A stretch of 64,000 bases of DNA from Xylanivirga thermophila (lineage in GTDB: Bacteria; Bacillota; Clostridia; Caldicoprobacterales; Xylanivirgaceae): positions 1-64,000 of the forward strand of contig NZ_RXHQ01000002.1 in the NCBI RefSeq assembly GCF_004138105.1, read 5' to 3'. The notes under the pieces were generated by a model, which saw nothing but the letters and a program-made list of their open reading frames with translations, did no database searches and was not told the DNA's origin. Position numbers and translations under genes: made by a program. Shown in pieces: positions 27,289-35,236 of this stretch (position 1 is its first letter; each line of letters opens with the position of its first letter).

Positions 27289-30200
27289 TTATACCCTTTT
27301 AAATTTGCTTACCATATCATCAAAGATTGTATATATGACAGGTACAACAATCAAAGTAAGCAGAGTGGACAGAATTAGACCTCCTATAACAGATACTGCT
27401 AATGGCATTTGAAATTCTGCACCCTCCCCTATACCAAGGGATAATGGAAACAATCCTAATACAGTAGTCATACTAGTCATAAGAATAGGTCTCAGCCTGG
27501 TAGGCGCAGCTTTTTGTACTGCTTCATCTCTAGACATACCTTCCTCCCTTAGCATATTTATATAATCAACCAGCACAATCCCGTTGTTAACCACTATACC
27601 AGTAAGTATGATCATACCAAGATATGCTGGCACACTAAGGGATATATGTCTCATAAAGAGCCCTATAAAAGCTCCGGTAAATGCCAGAGGGACTGTAAAC
27701 ATTATAATAAATGGATGGATAAAAGATTCAAATTGTGCCGCCATCACCATATACACAAGTATTATACCCAGTATAAGCGCAAGTCTGAGATTTGAAAACG
27801 CTTCATTTAATTGTTCTACATCTCCTCCAAATTCTACAGTATAACCAGCTGGTATATCATATGCCTCAAGCTTTTTTTGTATTTCATCCATAACACTACT
27901 AAGCGCCCGCCCACTAATTGAACTTGATACCGTAACAACCCTGGTCTGGTTTGCCCTTTCAATTTCCACAGGTCCCCTATCATATTCAAAACTAGCTATT
28001 TCCTTTAATGGTACCATAAAGCCTAAAGGTGAAGCTATTATGACATCCTCCATAGCTTTTACATCTAGCATCTCTTTATTGGGCGTTTGCACCCTAACAT
28101 CTATTTCGCTCCCGCCTGTCTTATATCGAGTAGCTACTGTACCTTGTATATAGCTTTGGACTGTGGACGATACTACAGCTACATTTATACCATATTGGCT
28201 GGCTTTTTGCCTATCAATAACCACCTTAAGTTCGGGCATACCTTCTGCAAAGCTTGAACGTACCTCACGAGTACCAGACACACCCTCCACTATGTCTTTA
28301 ATATCATTTCCTATCTTTTTTAATTGATCCAGATCTTCGCCCTTTATACTGACAGAGACAGGTGAAACAGCTCCCCCTACTCCTGCTCCCATCATAGAAG
28401 ATGCATCCGTTACCTGAACCTCACATCCAGGTATGTCTGCCGTCTTCTTTCTTATTTCATCTCCTACATCCTGGCTGCTCCGCTTTCTCTCAGATATGGG
28501 CTTCAAAATAAGCGTGATACTGCCTCTATCATTTGTCGCTCCACTTGCAAGATCGCCCATCATTCCTCCGCCTATACTGGAGTATACCGTATCTGCTTCA
28601 GGTATATTTGAAACTATATCCTCTAATTTACCCATAGATTCTATTGTTTCTTCATATCTAGTACCACGGGGCATCTTAACCGTTATATCTATCTGACCAG
28701 TATCGGTAAGTGGGAAAAATTCTCTTCCCTCAAATACCACCATGAATATGCTAGATACAAATAGCAGTATGGTTACAATTACCACCCAGCCTCTGTGCTT
28801 TAACGCCCTTCCAAGTGCCCGTTCATAATAACCGTGTAGCCTATCAAATGTCTTATTCCGTTTTTCAGAGGTCATGCGCCCTGTAAGTTTTACAGATAAA
28901 AGTGGCACCAAAGTAAGGGCAACTATTAAAGAAGCCAACAATGAAAATGTAACCGTAAGTGCCATTTCCCTAAATATTTGGGCTGTCAATCCCTGAACAA
29001 AGACAATGGGTAAAAATACACATATGGTAGTAAGAGTAGAAGCAATTATTGCCATAGATACCTGATTTGCACCCTGCTTTGCTGCCTCCATTGGCATATA
29101 ACCATCCTGTCGCATCCTATATATATTCTCCAGTACCACTATGGAGTTATCCACCAACATACCTACGCCCAATGCTAAACCTCCTAGAGATACCATATTA
29201 AGAGTGACCCCTGAAAAATATACGAGTATAAAGGTAGCCACTATGGAAATAGGAATGGATAACCCTATAACTAATGCAGGTCTAAAATCTTTAAGAAATA
29301 TAAATAATATTAATATGGCTAATGCGCCACCCAATAGTGTATTTTTTACTACCGTGGATATGGATTTATTTATATATGTAGACTGATCCAATACAGTGGT
29401 AATATTTACATCACCATATTCAGATCTTATATTTTTAAGCTCCTTGTTAAGCATTTTTACTACCCTGACCGTATTGGCCCCACTTTCCTTCTGAATGGAT
29501 ATGGACAAGCTGTCCTTGCCATTTATCTTTGAATACTGTTTTTGGTTCGCAGTGCTCTCTTCAATAGATGCCAAATCTCCCAGTAAAAACATTGAGCCTT
29601 GGCCATTGGTGATGGGTAGCTTTTTTATATCATCTATGCTGGTAAAGGTGCCAGTGGTTCTCACAAGTAAATCATAGCTTCCATCGGATATGATACCCCC
29701 AGGTGCGCTTATATTTTCCATGCGTATAGCATTTATAATGGTATTCATAGCCACTTCATTACTAGCCAGTTTGTCAGGATCAACTATTACTTTTATTTCA
29801 TCCTGACTCCCGCCATATATACTTATTGAGGCTACCCCTTCAATACGCTCTAACCTAGGCTTTAATGTTTCATCTACCCACGTTTTTAATTGGGACGGCG
29901 CCTTCCCTTCCTCTGATACACCCAACGCCATTATGGGCAGCATATTTGGATCCAATTTTATAACCATGGGATTGGAAACGCCATCTGGGAACATACCCTT
30001 TATGAGATCGAGTTTTTCCCTCATGTTCAAAGTAGCAAAATTCATATCCGTTCCATAGTTGAATTCCAATATTACTAATGAACTGCCTTCAGAGGATATG
30101 GAGCGTATAGATTTTACATTGTTGACCGTAGCCATTACGTTCTCTATATTTTTTGTAACAATTGATTCTACCTCTTTAGGGCCTGCTCCACTGTATTGTG

Positions 30201-30345
30201 TAGATACTACCGAAATTGGAAGCTCTATAGATGGCAAAAGATCCACATTAAGTCTGCTTAAAGATACAGAACCCAATATGAGGACTATACATACCAACAT
30301 AAATATGGTAACGGGTCTGCGAATACTTACATCTGATAAACTCAT
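27289..30345 (-). CDS. RND-family efflux pump, inner-membrane subunit (AcrB/SwrC type)
   Basis: 1018 residues with the full duplicated RND layout: 12 membrane helices and two large extracytoplasmic loops. Starts VSIRRPVTIFMLV as in AcrB. The proton-relay region reads GMLVDNSIVVLENIYRM (~400), and the second-half equivalent is GIVVNNGIVLVDYINML. In Gram-positives such pumps (SwrC/YerP) export surfactants, detergents or antibiotics. Its ATG immediately follows the stop of the adaptor gene. Four GGCGGGAG octamers fall in this operon, all on the coding strand (28109, 29807 here; 30481 and 31063 in the adaptor). Confidence 0.95.
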   Translation of the reverse strand: MSLSDVSIRRPVTIFMLVCIVLILGSVSLSRLNVDLLPSIELPISVVSTQYSGAGPKEVESIVTKNIENVMATVNNVKSIRSISSEGSSLVILEFNYGTDMNFATLNMREKLDLIKGMFPDGVSNPMVIKLDPNMLPIMALGVSEEGKAPSQLKTWVDETLKPRLERIEGVASISIYGGSQDEIKVIVDPDKLASNEVAMNTIINAIRMENISAPGGIISDGSYDLLVRTTGTFTSIDDIKKLPITNGQGSMFLLGDLASIEESTANQKQYSKINGKDSLSISIQKESGANTVRVVKMLNKELKNIRSEYGDVNITTVLDQSTYINKSISTVVKNTLLGGALAILILFIFLKDFRPALVIGLSIPISIVATFILVYFSGVTLNMVSLGGLALGVGMLVDNSIVVLENIYRMRQDGYMPMEAAKQGANQVSMAIIASTLTTICVFLPIVFVQGLTAQIFREMALTVTFSLLASLIVALTLVPLLSVKLTGRMTSEKRNKTFDRLHGYYERALGRALKHRGWVVIVTILLFVSSIFMVVFEGREFFPLTDTGQIDITVKMPRGTRYEETIESMGKLEDIVSNIPEADTVYSSIGGGMMGDLASGATNDRGSITLILKPISERKRSSQDVGDEIRKKTADIPGCEVQVTDASSMMGAGVGGAVSPVSVSIKGEDLDQLKKIGNDIKDIVEGVSGTREVRSSFAEGMPELKVVIDRQKASQYGINVAVVSSTVQSYIQGTVATRYKTGGSEIDVRVQTPNKEMLDVKAMEDVIIASPLGFMVPLKEIASFEYDRGPVEIERANQTRVVTVSSSISGRALSSVMDEIQKKLEAYDIPAGYTVEFGGDVEQLNEAFSNLRLALILGIILVYMVMAAQFESFIHPFIIMFTVPLAFTGAFIGLFMRHISLSVPAYLGMIILTGIVVNNGIVLVDYINMLREEGMSRDEAVQKAAPTRLRPILMTSMTTVLGLFPLSLGIGEGAEFQMPLAVSVIGGLILSTLLTLIVVPVIYTIFDDMVSKFKRV

Positions 30346-31668
30346 TTATTGTTCACCTCTTACAATATTGACCTTTACGCCATCTTTTAAATAGTCCTGA
30401 CCTTTAACTACTACATTATCTCCCTGGCTTATCCCCGATAGCACCTCTACATTTTCGCCATCATCAAGTCCCGTCCCTATCTCCCGCCTATAGGCCGTAT
30501 CATTATCCACTATAAACACATAATTTTTCCCACCTTGCATTATAACAGTATTTTTAGGGATGGTAATCACTTGCTCTTTCCTATCAAGGATTATATTAGC
30601 CTTTCCAAACATACCCGCCCTTATGTTTTTTTCGTCGTTATTGACCTTTATAGTTACCAAAAAGGCTTGGGTTTTCATATCGATCGCAGGACTTATGGAC
30701 TCTACTATCCCATCCATGTCTTTATTCAATGCATCTACATGCACCTTTACTTCTTGGTCAACTCTTAACTTGTTTATGTCACTATCTGGTACATTTATGT
30801 TAAAATATAGAGTATCAATATCTATTATGGTAATAGGTGGCATAGTCTGGGCTATTATATCCCCTTCTTCTGCCGATACTGTTGCTATTACCCCATCTAT
30901 TGGAGATGTGATCTTGAGGTTTTGTTTCGTATTATTAGCCATATCTAACCCTATCTTTGCTTGTTCAAGCTGCAGATCAAGGAGCTCTTTTGATGGAATA
31001 GATTGTATGCCGCTGTCTATAGCCTTTCTACCTTGCTCTACCTCAGATCGCTGATTATAAAGCTCCCGCCTTTTATCCTGTAATTCTTCTTTTTGATTAT
31101 TAATAGCACCTTTTTTAACTTCATATGTCTTTTTATCAATTTGCCCTGCTGCTAATAATTTATCAAGATCTGCCATACCTCCATCAAGTTTTAAAATGCC
31201 ATCATCTATCTGGGATTCAGCATTTTTTATATCTTCAACAGCCTGATCCAAACGTTTCTTGTCTGCATTTAGACCATCTCTTTTTTCATTTGCCGACTGA
31301 ACGTTTAATTTTGCAATATCATAAGCAATCTGGGCCTGCTTAACCTGAAGTTCTACCTCAGAGGTATCTAATTCTAAAAGCACATCCCCTTTTTTTACTT
31401 CCTGACCAACCTTTACATGAAGTTTATTTAATTTGCCAGGCATCTTAGGAATAACGGCATGGGTTTTTACAGGCTGAAACTTGCTTGAGAACTCCCTTAA
31501 TACTTCTATATCACCCAATACCACCCCTTGAGTTTGTACGGATACTACCTCCGTCTTATTTTCTACCTGCTCATCCTGATTATTTTCCTTATTTGATGTA
31601 CATGAGGATAATACTAACAAAAGTATAATAAGACAGGATAAAAATAACGTCTTTTTATTTTTATTCAT
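30346..31668 (-). CDS. RND efflux adaptor lipoprotein (HlyD/AcrA family)
   Basis: 440 residues. Lipobox VLSSC after a short signal peptide, so it is membrane-anchored by lipid. The AcrA layout is present: a barrel-sandwich half (HAVIPKMPGKLNKLHVKVGQEVKKGD), a long helical hairpin (~105-250), the second barrel half (ITSPIDGVIATVSAEEGD), then a beta-barrel domain. It connects to the RND pump encoded next (stop and start abut as TAAATG). The adaptor is required for pump function in relatives. Confidence 0.94.
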   Translation of the reverse strand: MNKNKKTLFLSCLIILLLVLSSCTSNKENNQDEQVENKTEVVSVQTQGVVLGDIEVLREFSSKFQPVKTHAVIPKMPGKLNKLHVKVGQEVKKGDVLLELDTSEVELQVKQAQIAYDIAKLNVQSANEKRDGLNADKKRLDQAVEDIKNAESQIDDGILKLDGGMADLDKLLAAGQIDKKTYEVKKGAINNQKEELQDKRRELYNQRSEVEQGRKAIDSGIQSIPSKELLDLQLEQAKIGLDMANNTKQNLKITSPIDGVIATVSAEEGDIIAQTMPPITIIDIDTLYFNINVPDSDINKLRVDQEVKVHVDALNKDMDGIVESISPAIDMKTQAFLVTIKVNNDEKNIRAGMFGKANIILDRKEQVITIPKNTVIMQGGKNYVFIVDNDTAYRREIGTGLDDGENVEVLSGISQGDNVVVKGQDYLKDGVKVNIVRGEQ

Positions 31669-31682
31669 ACCACTGCTCCCTT

Positions 31683-32450
31683 CTAATCCCTATTACGGTC
31701 GTATATAATCCTTAGGCCTTCTAAGGTAAGCAATGCATCAACCTCATCTACAACTCCTGATTCCTCTGCTATAAGAAACGCTAAACCTCCTGTTGCTATT
31801 ACCTTTGCATTGCCACCTAACTCTCTTTTCATCTTGTTTACTATATAATTTACCTGACCTGCATACCCATACACTATCCCCGCCTGCATACTGCTCACAG
31901 TATTTTTGCTTATAACATTTTGAGGCTTTACAAGTTCTACCCTAGGTAGCTTTGCCGCATGTTCAAACAATGCATTTGTAGATATAATAATGCCCGGGGA
32001 TATGCAACCTCCCAAGTATTCACCTTTTTCAGATATGGCACAATATGTAGTAGCAGTACCGAAATCTATTATTATAAGGGGGCCCCCATATTTCTCATAT
32101 CCAGCTACTGCATTTACAATCCTATCTGCCCCCACCTCCTTTGGATTATCATATAATATATTTATTCCCGTCTTTATACCAGGACCTACAACAATGGGCT
32201 TTATATTAAAATATTTATCACACATCTGCTCCAATGAATACATTACATTTGGTACTACTGACGATATTACTATGGCTTCTACATCCTTATATGATAAATT
32301 GTTGTACTTAAAAAGCTCAAGTATGATCATGCCAAACTCGTCTCCCGATCTATTATGTGTAGTAGCCATACGCCAGTATGCAACCAATTCTGTATTATCA
32401 TATATCCCAAGAACTATATCAGTATTACCCACATCCATTACAAATATCAT
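31683..32450 (-). CDS. coaX: Type III pantothenate kinase
   Basis: First step of coenzyme A synthesis: ATP-dependent phosphorylation of pantothenate. About 255 residues with the ASKHA-fold phosphate motif [10 protein letters not shown] at the N-terminus, [18 protein letters not shown] with the pantothenate/metal-binding part, [11 protein letters not shown] and ATGGLA. AAAGGAGG precedes ATG 32450; the frame is open to 32519 but that stretch forms a hairpin. It follows an ECF S-component gene, the usual partner for pantothenate uptake. Confidence 0.96.
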   Translation of the reverse strand: MIFVMDVGNTDIVLGIYDNTELVAYWRMATTHNRSGDEFGMIILELFKYNNLSYKDVEAIVISSVVPNVMYSLEQMCDKYFNIKPIVVGPGIKTGINILYDNPKEVGADRIVNAVAGYEKYGGPLIIIDFGTATTYCAISEKGEYLGGCISPGIIISTNALFEHAAKLPRVELVKPQNVISKNTVSSMQAGIVYGYAGQVNYIVNKMKRELGGNAKVIATGGLAFLIAEESGVVDEVDALLTLEGLRIIYDRNRD

Positions 32451-32471
32451 ATATATTCCTCCTTTGCTCTT

Positions 32472-32508
32472 AAATAAAGGCAGGGAAATAGTATCCCTGC
32501 CTTTATTT
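32472..32508 (-). terminator. Hairpin between the ECF S-component gene and coaX
   Basis: Perfect 15-bp arms (32472-32486 / 32494-32508) with a 7-nt loop. The downstream arm ends in TTTATTT but no T-run continues, so it may attenuate rather than stop transcription into coaX. Its position 12 nt past the upstream stop supports the shorter coaX start. Confidence 0.65.
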
Positions 32509-32520
32509 CTCGCTATCAAA

Positions 32521-33138
32521 TTAAAATCCTTTATTATATATCTTTTGCAATGCCCCTGTTACAGCGCTAACTATAACTATTGCCACCACTATCTCCGGTA
32601 TGCCGTGGGTAACGGCAATGCCTATTAGGAATTTACCAAGTCCCGCAGCTGGTATACCTATCTTGCCAGCATACTCCACCCCATGCCTTAAATAGATGGC
32701 TGATAGTACCCCTGCTGTATTCGTAACGGTTCCCACTGCTCCCGCAAATGCACTGGCGAGCATATGGCTCCCCTTTGCGCCCTTTGAGCTATCCCTATCC
32801 TTGAATAAACGCTTTATGCCAACATAGGTATAATATGATGTAATGGCAATACAAAGTCTTGGAAGAATAGCTACTATAGGGTCTAGGAATACAAACTGGG
32901 CTGGGCTGGTAGGCATGGCCACCGCCTGATACATACTGAATCCACCGAACACCAAACCTATAAAAAGACCTACTACAGGACCTTCCATAATAGACCCTAT
33001 TATTACAGGTATATGCATTATGGTAGCTTTGGTGGGACTAAAAGGCAAGGCAATAAAACCTAATGGAGTGGCGCCAAGTACTATAGAAATGGCAGCTAGC
33101 ATACCTATCACAACCAGCCTTCGAGTAGATATTTTCAT
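32521..33138 (-). CDS. ECF transporter S component, probable pantothenate uptake (PanT-like)
   Basis: About 205 residues, six hydrophobic segments, of the energy-coupling-factor substrate-binding type. The N-terminus [17 protein letters not shown] carries the small-residue helix that packs on the EcfT protein, and [20 protein letters not shown] is typical of S components. Substrate cannot be read from sequence; adjacency to coaX argues for pantothenate. ATG 33138 is used because GGAGG lies seven bases upstream. It uses the shared ECF module encoded elsewhere. A structured 5' leader with its own promoter precedes it. Confidence 0.85.
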   Translation of the reverse strand: MKISTRRLVVIGMLAAISIVLGATPLGFIALPFSPTKATIMHIPVIIGSIMEGPVVGLFIGLVFGGFSMYQAVAMPTSPAQFVFLDPIVAILPRLCIAITSYYTYVGIKRLFKDRDSSKGAKGSHMLASAFAGAVGTVTNTAGVLSAIYLRHGVEYAGKIGIPAAGLGKFLIGIAVTHGIPEIVVAIVIVSAVTGALQKIYNKGF

Positions 33139-33167
33139 CACTTTCACCTCCGTTCAAGTTCCAAAAT

Positions 33168-33244
33168 GGATACCTGACGTATATAAAATATAAAGTTGTA
33201 ATGGTATCCCTATAGTCCAACTCCCTATGGGATGTCGGCTATAG
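33168..33244 (-). promoter_or_regulatory. Structured 5' leader of the ECF S-component/coaX transcript
   Basis: Two stacked hairpins on the minus strand: a three-part stem spanning 33244 down to 33210 (CTATAG with CTATAG, CCGAC with GTTGG, TCCC with GGGA) followed at once by GGATACC (33203-33209) with GGTATCC (33168-33174). It ends 30 nt before the start codon and does not fit a riboswitch class I know. A candidate cis-regulatory RNA. Confidence 0.55.
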
Positions 33245-33262
33245 TTTTAATTTACAGATAAT

Positions 33263-33291
33263 ATTGTACCAAAATATGTTTTAATATACAA
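33263..33291 (-). promoter_or_regulatory. Promoter of the ECF S-component/coaX operon
   Basis: TTGTAT (33286-33291), 17 nt, TACAAT (33263-33268) on the minus strand, starting transcription just upstream of the structured leader and just after the upstream peptidase stop. Confidence 0.7.
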
Positions 33292-33299
33292 TAAAAATT

Positions 33300-34238
33300 C
33301 TATCTTTTCAGCATTACAGATAATAAAGCATTGTTTACTGCCCTTGCAACTACTTCTACCGCCGCCATACCTAATATGTTGATATCCTCTTTTTTATCAC
33401 CAGTAGATAGACAAAAGAGTGTATCACCATCCACCATAGTATGGACCGGACTTATTGATATGGCCAATCCATCATGGGCCATACTAGCCAACTTGTTGGC
33501 ACCTTCCTTTGATAACTTTGCATTGGTAGCCACTACCCCTATTGTAGTATTAGTAGATGAGAACTCTATATTCATATCTTTTTTAAACAAAAATTCCTTT
33601 GTATTCAAAAATACCCCTTTGTTATCAGGATGCCTTGCACCTGCTAGTATATTGCCATTCTCTATATCTATTACATCTCCAAATGCATTGACTGCAACTA
33701 TCGCCCCTACTATTACACCGCTTGGTAGTTTTATACTGGCAGTACCTATACCGCCCTTCATGCAAAAATCCATACCTAGTATCTTGCCTACAGTAGCTCC
33801 TGCACCAGCACCCACTATACCTTGAGATACTTCTTTGGCCGAAGCATTTTTGCATGCCATATACCCCATTTGTGCGTCCGGTCTTATGGATGAATCCCCA
33901 TAGGCCAGATCAAAAAGCACCGCACCTGGGACTATAGGCACTCTGGCTACTCCAGTATCATATCCTATGCCCTGCTCTTCAAGGTATTCCATTATACCAT
34001 CGCCTACAGAAAGACCAAAGGCACTGCCTCCCGTAAGAAACACTGCATTCACCTCTTGCACCGCATTGGTAGGCCGCATGAGATCAGTTTCTCTGGTCCC
34101 GGGAGATGCACCTCTAACATCTACACCACCTACTGCGCCGTTTCTACAAAGCACTACAGTGCACCCAGTCTTCTTAGAGCTATGTTCTGCATGCCCCACC
34201 TCTATACCGGGTACATCAGTTATTTTTCCATCATACAT
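33300..34238 (-). CDS. P1 family (S58) self-processing peptidase, DmpA/NylC-like
   Basis: 312 residues of the DmpA/nylon-hydrolase superfamily: N-terminal-nucleophile enzymes that cleave themselves and then hydrolyse D-amino esters, L-amino peptides or linear amides. Markers are DVPGIEVGHAE, GCTVVLCRNGAVGGVDVRGASPGTRETDL, NAVFLTGGSAFGL and GGIGTASI. The cleavage site is probably before the Thr in NTTIGVVATNAKL, which would be the nucleophile (inference from NylC). Cytoplasmic. The start at 34238 overlaps the birA end by 8 nt, so it is coupled to birA. Confidence 0.93.
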   Translation of the reverse strand: MYDGKITDVPGIEVGHAEHSSKKTGCTVVLCRNGAVGGVDVRGASPGTRETDLMRPTNAVQEVNAVFLTGGSAFGLSVGDGIMEYLEEQGIGYDTGVARVPIVPGAVLFDLAYGDSSIRPDAQMGYMACKNASAKEVSQGIVGAGAGATVGKILGMDFCMKGGIGTASIKLPSGVIVGAIVAVNAFGDVIDIENGNILAGARHPDNKGVFLNTKEFLFKKDMNIEFSSTNTTIGVVATNAKLSKEGANKLASMAHDGLAISISPVHTMVDGDTLFCLSTGDKKEDINILGMAAVEVVARAVNNALLSVMLKR

Positions 34239-35223
34239 AATCCGTAAGCCCCCTTATGGATACATCACCAGACATCACCGTTTCAAGAGTACCGTCATCT
34301 TTCTTTATAATAAGATGCCCCTCTGGAGTAAAGTCTATAGCCTCTCCTTCAAATTCCATATCGGTACCTATTACCCTTACCCGTCTACCTATAGTTATAC
34401 ACCACTTTTTATACTCCTCTAGTATAGGTGCAAAATCACAACTGGATATGTAGCTAAGATAGAGCTCCTCTAGTTCCTCCATTACACCCTGTATAAGTGC
34501 GTTGCGATTTACATATTCACCCTTCTCAATACCTATGGATGTGGCCATATGCCGTATACCACCTGAAAACTCTTCCAAACCTATATTTACATTTATGCCT
34601 ATACCTACAATTATATAGCGTATCACGTCTGGATCACACTGGATTTCTGTGAGTATACCGCATAATTTCTTACCTTCTACCAATATGTCATTTGGCCATT
34701 TTATATCGACCTTTATCCCATACAACTTGTATATGCACCTAGCCACTGCCAAAGCAGCCATGGCAGTTATTTGAGGTGCATCCTTAGGTGATAGTAAATC
34801 AGGCTTCAATATTATGGACATCCATGCCCCCTTGCCGGCGGGAGATGCCCACTTCCTATCTAGCCTACCCCTACCACCGGTCTGCTGATCTGCAATAACC
34901 AAAGTACCTTCCGGCCAGCCTTCCTGAGCCAATGTCTTTGCTTTTATATTGGTAGAGTTGATACTATCATATACCTGTACTACCTTCCCAAATCGATTAG
35001 TATTTAACCCATAAGTGAGAAGGAACGGATCCAATATATCAGGTACTTTTTTTAAGCAATACCCCTTTTTGGTAGCAGATTCTATATAATATCCTTCCTC
35101 CCTTAAACCCTTTATATGCTTCCATACAGCTGCACGGGTAACTCCAACAACCTCACTTATCTCCTGACCGGATATGTATTTACCTTTATTATCTAATAAA
35201 ATAGCCAAAATTTTTTCTCGCAT
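34231..35223 (-). CDS. birA: Bifunctional biotin-[acetyl-CoA-carboxylase] ligase / biotin operon repressor
   Basis: 330 residues. An N-terminal winged helix (ISGQEISEVVGVTRAAVWKHIKGL) shows this is the regulator type, not just ligase. The catalytic domain has GGRGRLDRKWASPAGKGAWMS with the biotinyl-AMP-binding GRGR loop, and KWPNDILVEGKKLCGIL; a C-terminal SH3-like domain follows. It makes biotinyl-AMP, biotinylates carrier proteins and represses biotin genes. One GGCGGGAG octamer lies in it on the non-coding strand (34837). The start at 35223 follows the downstream edge of the permease gene. Confidence 0.95.
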   Translation of the reverse strand: MREKILAILLDNKGKYISGQEISEVVGVTRAAVWKHIKGLREEGYYIESATKKGYCLKKVPDILDPFLLTYGLNTNRFGKVVQVYDSINSTNIKAKTLAQEGWPEGTLVIADQQTGGRGRLDRKWASPAGKGAWMSIILKPDLLSPKDAPQITAMAALAVARCIYKLYGIKVDIKWPNDILVEGKKLCGILTEIQCDPDVIRYIIVGIGINVNIGLEEFSGGIRHMATSIGIEKGEYVNRNALIQGVMEELEELYLSYISSCDFAPILEEYKKWCITIGRRVRVIGTDMEFEGEAIDFTPEGHLIIKKDDGTLETVMSGDVSIRGLTDYV

Positions 35224-35236
35224 TTTCCTATCCCCT

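Noticed and set aside
30560-31054. 164-residue plus-strand open frame
   Set aside because: Antisense to the RND adaptor gene, low-complexity Ser/Ile composition; a shadow frame.
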